Shown piece after piece: positions 23,171 through 31,804 of a DNA stretch of 64,000 bases. Position 1 is the stretch's first letter. Every line of letters begins with the position of its first letter. The notes beneath the pieces were generated by a model, which saw only the letters and a program-made list of their open reading frames with translations, did not search any database and was not told the DNA's origin. Position numbers and translations under genes: made by a program. Origin of the DNA: Periplaneta americana (Eukaryota > Arthropoda > Insecta > Blattodea > Blattidae); NCBI RefSeq assembly GCF_040183065.1, contig NC_091121.1, positions 42,210,287 to 42,274,286 of the forward strand. Reading direction: 5' to 3'.

Positions 23171-23383
23171 ATGTATAACTTAAGTAAAAAAGAGAAAGCT
23201 TCTATCCTATTAAATATTGTTATATTGTGCATATTGTTACTATTCTTGTTACGAAATCATGTTGTTATGTACAAAATGCTAGCACAAAGTAAGTATATCT
23301 TGAAACTGCGTTCTGAAATAATAGTCATTGCCTATAAATACCGGTATCTCCACATAATTAAAGTATATTACTTATTCAATTAG
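23171..23383 (+). other. Open frame over direct-repeat copy 2; hydrophobic core
   Basis: A 70-codon frame has a 17-residue hydrophobic stretch (ILLNIVILCILLLFLL) after a basic KKEK, so it would look like a signal anchor. Copy 1 of the repeat carries a broken version (LLFMLLGLLLLPQNHYV). The repeat could be a duplicated decayed exon or simply non-coding. I do not recognise the protein. Confidence 0.2.
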
Positions 23384-24415
23384 GACATTATTACCTACCA
23401 TTTCTGTTCTTATCTACAAATAATTAAAAAAGTGTAAGAAAAAGTGGTAGTGCAACTGAAAATAATCCTGGCTGAGAAACATGTAAAATCTATTTCACGT
23501 TACTCCGACCAAAATTATGTTCTGTAATGAAACCGATTTTGACACACGCACAAAAAGTGAGCCTGAAAATGCGGTTTGGAGGCGTTCTCAACTCCAAAAG
23601 TTAAGGCTCCCAGAAAGTTGAACAACAGTTCCATATTGTGAACTCCAAGTTGGGAGCCACAACACAGCGGTGACCTGTGTAATAAATCTCATCTCGGTTT
23701 TATTGTAGATTTATTCAGACAGTTCGGAATTATATCGACACATCTTCTGCAATCTGGAGGAGAGACAAGTTTCGGCATCATCTGGATGATGTAGCGACTC
23801 TGCTTCGAGTAACGAATTTCTTTCAGTCTTATTTTATTTTTTGTTTCGGGGAGGTTGGATAAGATCTATGACAAAAGGAATGCTCTGGACGGTAGAGACG
23901 AGACCACAGAAAACGGTATAATGAACCATCTATTCAAATAAAGAATGCCACAAAACGACTCAATGAATCAATAGTGCTCCTTATCTATTCTCTGCTGGAG
24001 TCAAGAACAACAGGAGATGTTTCTTTGTTCCAACGGACGGAGTCACTCTCTAGCACAGTGGAGTGGCGCTCACTTCGCGGTCCAAAGTTGAGTTATGGAG
24101 CACTGATGTTTTACTATTCAGCGAAATACGGAAAAAATCTCCTACACGAAATAACAGTGTGTACACTATAATTAGCAGTTTGGACATGCTAATAACGTAG
24201 GATCTTAATGTGCTGTCACTGTCATGTCTTGTGTCTTCATTGGTTGAGATCAGAAATTGTGCAGTACTTACATTATGCAGTTGTTGACTATGTATTTATC
24301 TAATTTAGGTACGCAGAAATATATTTGAAGAGTCCACTGCAAGAATGATGGATGTCACTTTCTTGTCGAAAATGAACCAAGACTGTCAATACATATCTTA
24401 AGACATATAGAATGT
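23384..24415. other. No recognisable gene
   Basis: Mixed DNA with a 65-codon frame at 23974-24171 lacking motifs. Confidence 0.45.
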
Positions 24416-24427
24416 ACATACAGAGTT

Positions 24428-24654
24428 GTCGACCTGGTTGGCGAGTTGGTATAGCGCTGGCCTTCTATGCCCAAGGTGCGGGTTCGATCCCGGGCCAGGT
24501 CGATGGCATTTAAGTGTGCTTAAATGCGACAGGCTCATGTCGGTAGATTTACTAGCGTGTAAAAGAACTCCTGCGGGACAAAATTCCGGCACATCCGGCG
24601 ACACTGATATAACCTCTGCAGTTGCGAGCGTCGTTAAATAAACCATAACACATA
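24428..24654 (+). mobile_element. SINE family B, full length with 12-bp duplication
   Basis: Complete copy from 'gtcgacctggttggcgagtt' through B box 'gggttcgatcccgggcc' to tail 'gtcgttaaataaaccataac'. The perfect repeat acatacagagtt flanks it at 24416-24427 and 24655-24666, giving firm boundaries and proving insertion by target-primed reverse transcription. The perfect duplication suggests a fairly recent event. Confidence 0.97.
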
Positions 24655-24666
24655 ACATACAGAGTT

Positions 24667-25004
24667 ACATGGCATTAACACTGATAGTCATTGTCCAGTA
24701 ATGATCGGAAAATCAAGCATTTCAAACTTTCAATTGCTTCTCCTGCAAAATGTATTCCAAATTACATCCATCATTCTTGCAGTGGAGTCTTCATTTGATA
24801 AAGGATGTATATAATATGGGAAACAATAAGCGATAAAGATAGACATGTTTAAGTCCATTATCTCCTTAATCGGTCTTCAAAAACCCCAGGTTTCCTATCT
24901 CAAAATGTTGTGCAGAGCATCCCTTATCTTCTTTTTAATTTTTGGACGTGTCTATTGAATCAATCTGTATACTGCCGAATTTCCTTGTTTACGTAAGAAA
25001 TGGT
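24667..25004. other. No recognisable gene
   Basis: No motif found. Confidence 0.5.
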
Positions 25005-25013
25005 CAGTACATA

Positions 25014-25275
25014 TATATTTTTATTTTAGTAGGTTATTTTACGACGCTTTGTCAACATCTTAGGTTATTTAGCGTCTGAATGAGATGAAGGTGATAATGC
25101 CGGTGAAATGAGTTCCGGGGTCCAGCACCGAAAGTTACCTAGCATTTACTCATATTGGGTTGAGGGAAAACCCCAGAAAAAACCTCAACCAGGTAACTTG
25201 CCCCGACCGGGAATCGAACCCGGGCCACCTGGTTTCGCGGCCAGACGCGCTAACCGTTACTCCACAGGTGTGGAC
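25014..25275 (-). mobile_element. SINE family A, full length
   Basis: Minus-strand head at about 25270 ('gagtaacggttagcgcgtct', B box 'gggttcgattcccggtc') and the family-A body. The 9-bp repeat cagtacata flanks it at 25005-25013 and 25276-25284. A 74-codon frame across it is incidental. Confidence 0.95.
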
Positions 25276-25679
25276 CAGTACATAGAACTACTCTACAAAT
25301 TAATATGGAAAGATAATTACCTAACAAATTAATGTCAAGAGACAGGAAGTATTTTCTACTTTTAAGAGATATCTGAACTCTGATGACTTTTAGAGAGAAA
25401 TTGAAGCTTCGATGACTCTTCATTCCGTACATTAAAATATTTGTGTCACCTAAATTTTAAGAAAATATTTCATTCTTATTCTGAATCATCCTATATAAGT
25501 TAATTCCTTTAAAAATTGCATAGACTTTTCAAGTGCGGTTGTATTGTTCTTCACCATGGTATAATTTCATATTACCAAGTTACGATATTAAAAAAATTAG
25601 CTAACTTCAATTAAGTACAAAGAACAATTTCATGCAGTAATTTTATGATGAAAATTATATTCCATCTAGTGAAGACTAT

Positions 25680-25750
25680 TTGGCAACTTCCTTAGTGAAG
25701 TGGTTCGTTTGTCTGACTATGAACCAAGAGCTAACGTGTTCGATTCCTGA
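25680..25750 (+). repeat. tRNA-like scrap, possible SINE head
   Basis: 'tagtgaagtggttcgtttgt' and B-box-like 'gtgttcgattcctg' lie about 40 bp apart, the spacing of a pol III promoter. No body is recognisable. Confidence 0.35.
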
Positions 25751-25799
25751 TTGTATCCAAGAAATTTTTCAAAAGAGAAATTAGGAAGTAAGCAGTGAT

Positions 25800-26345
25800 T
25801 ATATAAAGAACAACTGCACAATAAATTTTAAATGGGTGAAGTGTTATGTCGGTATCCATGGAAATGAACTTGCAGATCAATTAGTGAAAGAGACAACACA
25901 CAACAATCATATCAGCTACAGTAAGATATCCCGAAACGTCATAAAAACATACGAAACTATAGTTTAATGAAATGGCAACGACTATTGGAGGAAACTAATT
26001 ACTAAAGAGGGGGACTACAAAGAAATTTTCCCAACTTTAAATAGTAGACTACATCAGTGAATTTAATATTAAGTCCAAATATAACAACAATTATGATCGG
26101 CCAAAGAAATATTAGAGTTTACTTACATCGCTTTAAAATTACGAACAGTGCAGAGTGTTTGTACAACAGTGGTATACAAACAGTGGACCTTTAGCTATAT
26201 GTATGTAACAAATTACATAGGGAAAGAGAGAAATTCTTAAGGACAGTGTACTTAAAGAGGACAAGTGGCCAGCGAGGAAACGTAATTTTACAGACACTTA
26301 AAAGAATTTACTAGATTCATAAACTCTATAGACTTACTTGACATG
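25800..26345 (+). pseudogene. LINE relic with RNase H domain
   Basis: The reading at about 25825-25960 gives NFKWVKCYVGIHGNELADQ, then LVKETTHNNHISYSKISR and NVIKTYETI. 'WV--HvGi-GNElADqlaKea' is the last RNase H motif, with its catalytic Asp in ELAD. After stops and shifts the trace goes on with a C-terminal piece resembling 'NSAECLCNSG...DHLLYMCNKL', a Cys/His ending. Jockey- and I-group LINEs carry RNase H; which group this is cannot be decided. The RT domain is missing. Confidence 0.7.
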
Positions 26346-26442
26346 AATAATATTTAAGTATAATAGCCATCGGAAAATATCTTATTCTTAATCTACTTGT
26401 ACCGATGTATATAAGAAAATTAGTGACAATAATGTAAGACCA

Positions 26443-26790
26443 GCCGCCACGGTGGTTTAGTGGCTAGAGCTCTGGACTTGTAATCCTGTGGACCGGGTTC
26501 GATCCTCGGTTTACTCCCGATTTATAACTTGTGTTGGGTAAGCCCGTGGTCTAGGTAACACAAGAGTTTTCTCGGGGAGCTCCGGTTCCCCTGTGACATT
26601 GCAACAAATCTTAATTCTCATCTCATCGTGGGTGTAGCGAAGACCAGCCTCCTATGGCGCACCCTGAGCAATTACTCTGTCGGTAAAATGGTCTACACAA
26701 CTGGCCACATATGGTTGAATGACGAAAGACATGTACTCGCCATTAGCAAAAAAAAAAATAATAAATAAATAAATAAATAATAGTAATTTA
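26443..26790 (+). mobile_element. SINE family C, full length
   Basis: tRNA-like head 'ggtggtttagtggctagagc' with B box 'ccgggttcgatcctcgg' at about 26495. A ~190-bp body ('taagcccgtggtctaggtaa', 'ctcctatggcgcaccctgag') follows, with an A-rich then (TAAA)n tail at about 26749-26782. A worn copy lies at 16.3 kb. The flanking duplication is uncertain. Confidence 0.85.
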
Positions 26791-26948
26791 AGATCATACT
26801 AGCATGTAGTATTATGCAATGTAATGGAGCATGCTGAGATAATGAATTATAAAAGGATATACTGTAGGTTCTAGAACGAGGTCAATTCAAAGTTGGGGAA
26901 TCACAATAAGTGGCGAACTCAAGAAAAAATGAATTGTTAAAACTGTAA

Positions 26949-27778
26949 GGCCCGGTTTCTTCAATCTTTGTTAAATTATAACAGTGTGTTATTCCATTTT
27001 AACTGTAAACTTAACAGTTGAAGCATTTCTTCAACTACTGTTAGTACTAACAGGCTGTTAAAACCTATGTTAATTTAACTGCCCAATTTCATGCAGTTAA
27101 ATCATTTAACTCTCTGTTAGCATAGAAGTATCCAATATGGCTGGTGCGTCAGATGCTGAACTTATATATCTGCATTATTTAGAAAATGATATCCATGAAT
27201 ATATAAACAGAGCGGATGATTTCTATGATTTGACAGACCAGAAGTTCATACAAAGGTATAGGCTATTTTCTGCCAAGCCTCACTTTTCGCTTTCAACTTA
27301 GATCCGTCTGTTTGTTTATTCTCATTAATTGGTTTATACTGGGAAATAATTTCCAGCAGAAGGTTTCTTTCGAAAGAAGAGAAATTAGTCCAAGATTTCT
27401 TTTTGTTCCAGTGTTTTCCATTTCATAATAGCAATACCAATACGCCGCTCCACGCTATTGTGATACAGACGAGGAAAAAAGCAGAAATCAAACCTGAGAG
27501 AATAGAAAGACTTCTATTCTCTCTGAATCAAACAACGGAAACAAGCGAGAATCGCAATTGTCAGAGTTCAGAAAACAGAAGTGAGCCTATACTTGGTTAT
27601 AGGTTATGGTTAAACTCTAGAATCTCTGGTCCTAACAGAGAGTTAACAAACAGAATGTTAAAATGTGAAATGTAAAGTCGAAGAAACGCAATATTTTTAA
27701 CAGCAATTCATACTTTTAACTTACAGTTAATTAACGCTATGTTAGATGCATTATAACAAAGGTTGAAGAAACCGGGCC
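26949..27778 (+). mobile_element. PIF/Harbinger transposon, internally deleted
   Basis: The terminal inverted repeats begin GGCCCGGTTTCTTCAA at both ends (26949 onward, and inverted at 27763-27778) and continue as CTTTGTTA. The 3-bp direct repeat TAA flanks the element at 26946-26948 and 27779-27781; TAA/TTA is the hallmark target of PIF/Harbinger. At 830 bp it is far shorter than autonomous members, which need a transposase and usually a Myb-like gene. It keeps a small transposase-like N-terminal frame. Confidence 0.88.
27137..27301 (+). pseudogene. Harbinger transposase N-terminal fragment
   Basis: 54 codons: MAGASDAELIYLHYLENDIH, acidic EYINRADDFYDLTD, then QKFIQRYRLFSAKPHF. The acidic start followed by 'F--RyRLsk' is how many Harbinger transposases begin, ahead of the DDE domain. 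The frame stops with TAG soon after; AAAG|GTATAGG inside it could be an old splice donor. Its place within TAA-flanked TIRs supports the call. The catalytic region is absent; the frame at 27403-27675 in the same element has no motif that I can identify. Confidence 0.55.
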
Positions 27779-27781
27779 TAA

Positions 27782-28495
27782 GAGACTCGTGGCAATGATC
27801 ACGCAGCGCCCCTATTCCGAACAACAGTAAAACAGCTGACGAATAGATGGCACATGTTCGGCTGGCTATAGAGTTCAGTTTGGATTTAGTGAAGGATATT
27901 TTTAATCCAACTAAAAGACTGTTCTAATATCGTAATAGTTGGCTTAAGTCGTGAAGTTAAGTTGCTCACACAAAAAAGAAGCTGTAATCCGATTACTAAT
28001 TTCTTTCCTCTCTTTGCTGCGTTCATCTGTACTACATAGAGCCTTGCGGAAATTCTCTCCTTTCAAGCTTATCTAAACACAGATACTGCACTACAGGTTT
28101 TAAAAACTTTGCTGTAATTTTAAAGTCAAGTTACAGAAGTTTCTTTATACATCAAGAAAACCAACAACGATTAAAAGGTCGGATCAGTGTTTAAACCCTT
28201 AGCTTCAGTTTTAATGAACATGGTGTAATTAATGAATGCAGAAATATAGAGCTTTATAGTTTAATATTCGCCGCTACACGGGCTTGGCTTATCGCTAACG
28301 GTGTGGTCATCTGCCTGGAAAACAAGAGATAGTGTATACCTGCTACAAAAAGTATGTGGTGGAACTTACCCCTCACAAGGGAACCATGCAAAATGATCAG
28401 ATCGTATCCTCTCTGGAAAGCCGTCCGCTGGGATATACTGTAAAAGGAAAGGTAAGTACAAAACATTAGCTACCAATACGGAAATACAGGTAAAG
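27782..28495. other. No recognisable gene
   Basis: Mixed DNA; a 70-codon minus-strand frame at 28254-28466 has no motif. Confidence 0.45.
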
Positions 28496-28497
28496 GT

Positions 28498-28562
28498 AAA
28501 GTTATCACTATTACAGGCCGTGCAGGTTCACAGGGTGGCGGAAGGTTAAGGCTCCACCTTTG
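28498..28562 (-). repeat. SINE family D tail fragment
   Basis: 'ttacaggccgtgcaggttca' and 'ggaaggttaaggctccacct' are the inverted tail seen at 20.25-20.30 kb. Confidence 0.55.
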
Positions 28563-29045
28563 CTAATAATCATTTTCATTTCATGTATTGCATTCCATAG
28601 ATTTTACATTAGCATTGAAGCTTTAATATGTGGAACAGGTCAAAATTTTACAAGATTACAATTTTTTGGCGAGATGAAGTGAGGTGAGGCCGAGGATTCG
28701 CCATAGATTACCTGGCATTTGCCTTATAGTTGAGGAAAACCTCTAATAAACCCAACCAGGTAATCAGACCAAACGGGGATCTAACCCAAACCTGAGCGCA
28801 GCTCCGGATCAGCAGACTATCGAGTCTGCCGACTGAGCTACGTTGGTGGATCTACAAAAAATATAGGCTACAGTACATAACAATCAGTTGATTAAATTTA
28901 CAAACCTAAACAATTATTAACAGTTGAGCTATAAAATATAATACATAGAAAGTAAATTAATTGAATTTAAAAGCATAAACAATCCAATCAGTTGAGATAT
29001 ACAAAATTGATAATACATATCATGCAAATTATTTCAAACAATAAT
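28563..29045 (-). repeat. LINE 3' UTR, split by a SINE-E copy
   Basis: 28575-28660 ('gcattccatagattttacat', 'atgtggaacaggtcaaaa') resembles the jockey-like LINE 3' end at 5.5 kb. Similar AT-rich UTR resumes at about 28855 with 'ctacaaaaaatataggctac'. The SINE between is a later insertion. No coding part survives. Confidence 0.4.
28668..28854 (-). mobile_element. SINE family E
   Basis: Minus-strand head 'ccaacgtagctcagtcggca' at about 28850, an altered B box around 'gggttagatccccgtttg', and the body 'attacctggttgggtttatt' and 'gaatcctcggcctcacctca'. Matches copies at 53.8 and 56.8 kb. Confidence 0.85.
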
Positions 29046-29054
29046 GATGATACA

Positions 29055-29208
29055 TGATTGAAATAATTTTGGTTTCATCATTTAAATGTGCAGAAATTTG
29101 ACCCTAACAAATGTAGCTTTTCATTCTGCAAAGGGATTTTCCAATGTTAGATTTGTTCGGATCAAATTTCTGCACATTTAATGGACAAAACTAAAATTCT
29201 TTCTATCA
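29055..29208. mobile_element. Small foldback MITE, ~154 bp
   Basis: Left arm 'aaatgtgcagaaatttgacc' and 'aacaaatgtagctttt' mirror right arm 'ggatcaaatttctgcacatt' and 'aatgttagatttgtt'. The outer ends 'tgattgaaataattttggtt' and 'aactaaaattctttctatca' also pair. The spacer is only a few bases. Confidence 0.8.
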
Positions 29209-29545
29209 CAATACACTGCTCTCTTAAATTGACTGAAAATATTGGGAATTCAATCAATGGCTTTCCTAAAACATGCTATGAATGTTTCATATCGTTGTTG
29301 TTCCTGCAATTACTCCTATGTGCAAAATATAAAATTGTTCAGTAGGAAGAAAAAACACATTTATTCATTCTATGGCAGTGGTACATAGGAGATTGTAAAT
29401 TATTACATTTTCGAAAGAAAGAAATATAATCCATGTTGAATCTTTCGTACACTACTTTTAACACTTGAATATAAATAATTGATTAAATGGCGATCTTACT
29501 CGCGTTAATTACGTAAGCATGTGCGGCTTACAGCTGCAACTCTAA

Positions 29546-30037
29546 TACACACTGGAACTTGAAAACAATAACTCCATAAATTTCCTAGACATCCCCATAA
29601 CAAAAGTTGACAACAAACACACCTTCAAAATATACAGAAAACCAACCACCACCACCACACACATACACAACACATCTAATCACCCCACACAACACAAACA
29701 TGCTGCATTCAGGACAACGGTACACAGATTACTCAACATACCCATGAGCCAACAACACTACAATGAAGAAGTGAACACAATCAAATACATAGCACAAGAA
29801 AATGGTTACAATCCAAACAAAATAGACAACATCATAAGGAAGACAAAACAAAAACTCAACAAACACAAAAACACACAAAACACAACACAAACACAAGAAA
29901 TACATCACACTAACATACGAAAACAAAAACACACACAAGATCGCATCCTCATTCAGAAAACAGAAATACAACATACATACAGAACAGAAAAAAACACTAC
30001 AAAGACATCTCAACACACAAACAACACAAACAAATAA
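29546..30037 (+). pseudogene. Penelope-like reverse transcriptase, C-terminal part
   Basis: A 163-codon frame begins after a stop at 29543-29545. It reads ELENNNSINFLDIPITKVDN, TFKIYRKPTTTTTHIHNTSN, HPTQHKHAAFRTTVHRLLNI and IKYIAQENGYNPNKIDNII. 'NSINFLD--I------F-IYRKPT-TD--I---SNHP--HK-AAfr---hR' is the C-terminal RT and linker signature of Penelope-like elements. The catalytic YADD region lies upstream and is lost. The frame ends in TAA at 30035-30037, where a frameshift separates it from the endonuclease. Composition is very A/C rich on this strand. Confidence 0.85.
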
Positions 30038-30041
30038 ACAC

Positions 30042-30419
30042 AACCACACAGGCGTATACAAACTCACATGCAATTATTGCGACAGTTCCTACATTGGACC
30101 GACAGGCAGATCATTCCAAACTCGATACAAAGAACACATTAAAGCAATAACCAGAGGACACAATACATCTACATATGCCGAACACATAACTAATGCTAAC
30201 CACACACACAATAACATAAATACAGACATGGAAATCCTACACATACAACCCAAAAACCAAAAACTCAACACACTAGAACAATATGAAATATACAAACACA
30301 CTAAAACACATCCTAATCAAATTCTCAACACACAGATCAATTTCAGAACACACACACTATTTGACACAACTCTTCATCACACAAACGCACCCACACAACA
30401 GGCAGCGAAGTTGAGATAG
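30042..30419 (+). CDS. GIY-YIG endonuclease domain of Penelope-like element
   Basis: The frame is open from at least 30042 to a TAG at 30417-30419. It reads NHTGVYKLTCNYCDSSYIGP, TGRSFQTRYKEHIKAITRG and KLNTLEQYEIYKHTKTHP. GVY and YIG are the paired tripeptides, CNYC a CxxC pair, the Arg in TGRSFQTR and the Glu in LEQYEIY the expected catalytic residues. In Penelope-like elements this nuclease nicks target DNA to prime reverse transcription. All key residues appear present, although the RT in front is truncated and out of frame, so the domain cannot be made as part of a full protein. It starts one frameshift after the RT frame. Confidence 0.85.
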   Translation, partial: NHTGVYKLTCNYCDSSYIGPTGRSFQTRYKEHIKAITRGHNTSTYAEHITNANHTHNNINTDMEILHIQPKNQKLNTLEQYEIYKHTKTHPNQILNTQINFRTHTLFDTTLHHTNAPTQQAAKLR

Positions 30420-30434
30420 CGCCGAGATCTAGTA

Positions 30435-30478
30435 GGCTCTGAGGATGGTATGAAGTAGCACCGAAACAGCTGTAAGCC
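30435..30478 (+). ncRNA. Hammerhead-ribozyme-like motif in Penelope 3' repeat
   Basis: In order: stem I 5' strand GGCT (30435-30438), core CTGAGGA (30439-30445), an extra T, stem II GGT...ACC (30447-30449 with 30460-30462), GAAAC (30463-30467), a short stem III closed by AGCT (the CAGCTG palindrome), then GTA (30472-30474) and stem I 3' strand AGCC (30475-30478), which pairs perfectly with GGCT. Predicted self-cleavage is after A30474. Hammerheads are known in Penelope-like terminal repeats. The extra base before stem II and the 3-bp stem II are deviations; the incomplete motif at 12.8 kb has the same extra base. Activity is inference. Confidence 0.65.
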
Positions 30479-30790
30479 GCACATGCTTACGTAATGAACA
30501 CGAGTAAGATCGCCATTTAATCAATTATTTAAAGAAATATAATTACATATAGGAGATTTTATTATTTGCTATATTACAATTTAAGTTATTTAATAGAGCA
30601 AAAATCTGAAAATCGATAAATATGTCACATAGACGTTATTGCAGGAACAATGACGATATAAAACAATTTTTATCTCGAAAAGGAAGAAAAAACGAGCGAA
30701 ATTGTATTACATTTTTTGTTTGAAATATCTTAAAGAATAACCCCCTAAAATTAATGACATTACTCACGGTTCACTCAGTATGTTGATCAT

Positions 30791-31257
30791 TATTTCCCTA
30801 AAGTCTCGTGTGTTTTACTGCAATTTATAGGTAGACTGCGCTATAATATTTACTCTTTCGCAGAAAGGAAAGCTGACTAGTTTTTGCCAAATGAAAGGGA
30901 TTTATTTCTAATTATGGAATCCCTCAAGTAACGAGGATATTAAAAGCAAGCAGTTTCCATTACGCGGTTGAATATGTTTTTATAACTTGTTTAGTTTCGT
31001 CCCAAATTCCCTTTACAATTCACTATGCTCAGTATTCATACATCGGATTTTCTTTTGCTCTCATCTGAATGCAGATCTGCAGGGTAGGCGATTGGGTCGG
31101 AGCAGATTAGCGGTGCGGACGGGGGAATTACGATAGGCTGTGTAACTTTACTAAGAGAAAAATATTATACAGCAGTAAACGCCGATAAATATTTGGCCTG
31201 CATTTATTAACCAGATTCTCCGTTTTTCGCCTTGATTTTCTTAGTTTTCACGTTATT
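30791..31257. other. No recognisable gene
   Basis: Includes a GC-richer patch at 31070-31140 without motifs. Confidence 0.5.
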
Positions 31258-31261
31258 ACTT

Positions 31262-31590
31262 TTCTGTATTCAATTCAATTCAATTTATTTGGCCAATAGA
31301 CATACAGTTTTAGGCTTCGTCAGAATACATTGAAAAAATATATAAATACATTTAAAAAACACTAATAATAGAAACAGTAAAATTTAAGTAATACAATGAA
31401 AACATGAAATAATTTGAAACTTTTAAATTGAAGAAAACTAAATTGCAATTAAACTTATTTATTAAAATACAATTTCATACAAATTTGTGTTGAAAAACTC
31501 AGCAACAGAATAATAACACTGATAAACAAGTGGTAGATATCTGAAGTGATGTTTACTGTTTCTAATGTAGTTTTTCATGCTGATTTCAAA
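31262..31590 (-). pseudogene. Jockey-like LINE 3' end
   Basis: Minus strand from about 31575: NSKHHFRYLPLVYQCYYSVA, then EFFNTNLYEIVF and a stop. It is followed by a 3' UTR with 'gacgaagcctaaaactgtat' and a tail of TTGAA repeats at 31262-31280. The ending YSV-EF-N-N--EIVF matches the LINE at 33.8 kb, so these are sister copies. 5' truncated to about the last 40 codons. Confidence 0.7.
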
Positions 31591-31804
31591 TCTGAAAACC
31601 GTTTTGCTCTATCACGTCAGGTTTTGAAATTACCGACGAAATTTGATTTTTACATGGAACGCAGTCGAATTTCTTTGTTTTTTTCGTTATTCTTAATGCA
31701 ATGCTGAAAATTTCGTCGTTTGTGTTCTGTTGCATTAATATACTTTCATTTGTATCTTTTTTACTTATTTTCATTGACAATGACAGTGGACGGTGGATAT
31801 TACG

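Larger units (their letters stand above)
29473..30530 (+). mobile_element. Penelope-like retroelement, 5'-truncated, inverted termini
   Basis: The element holds the end of the reverse transcriptase, a GIY-YIG endonuclease and a 3' terminal region. Arms of 64 bp at 29473-29536 and 30467-30530 are inverted repeats of each other with about two mismatches, both ending in the palindrome cagctg on the inner side. Penelope-like elements are known to carry a partial terminal repeat in inverted orientation upstream of truncated copies, which fits. The element sits inside a MITE. Confidence 0.88.
29293..30656. mobile_element. MITE (306 bp) split by a Penelope-like element
   Basis: Its ends are inverted: 'cgttgttgttcctgcaatta' at the left and 'ttattgcaggaacaatgacg' at the right, with further pairing of 'ctcctatgtg' and 'cacatagacg'. 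ATAT flanks both ends (29289-29292, 30657-30660). Removing the Penelope-like insert (29473-30530) leaves about 306 bp. The superfamily is not assigned. Confidence 0.75.
29247..30790 (+). repeat. Dispersed repeat R, interrupted by a MITE
   Basis: 29247-29288 ('gggaattcaatcaatggctt') and 30661-30790 ('aaaacaatttttatctcga', 'gaataaccccctaaaattaa') together match the uninterrupted copy at 58556-58735. The MITE at 29293-30656 accounts for the break. The nature of repeat R itself is unknown. Confidence 0.75.

Noticed and set aside
24428..24500. tRNA gene
   Set aside because: The box A/B segment is the head of a dispersed SINE-B with a body, tail and target duplication. The same applies to the heads of the other SINE families.
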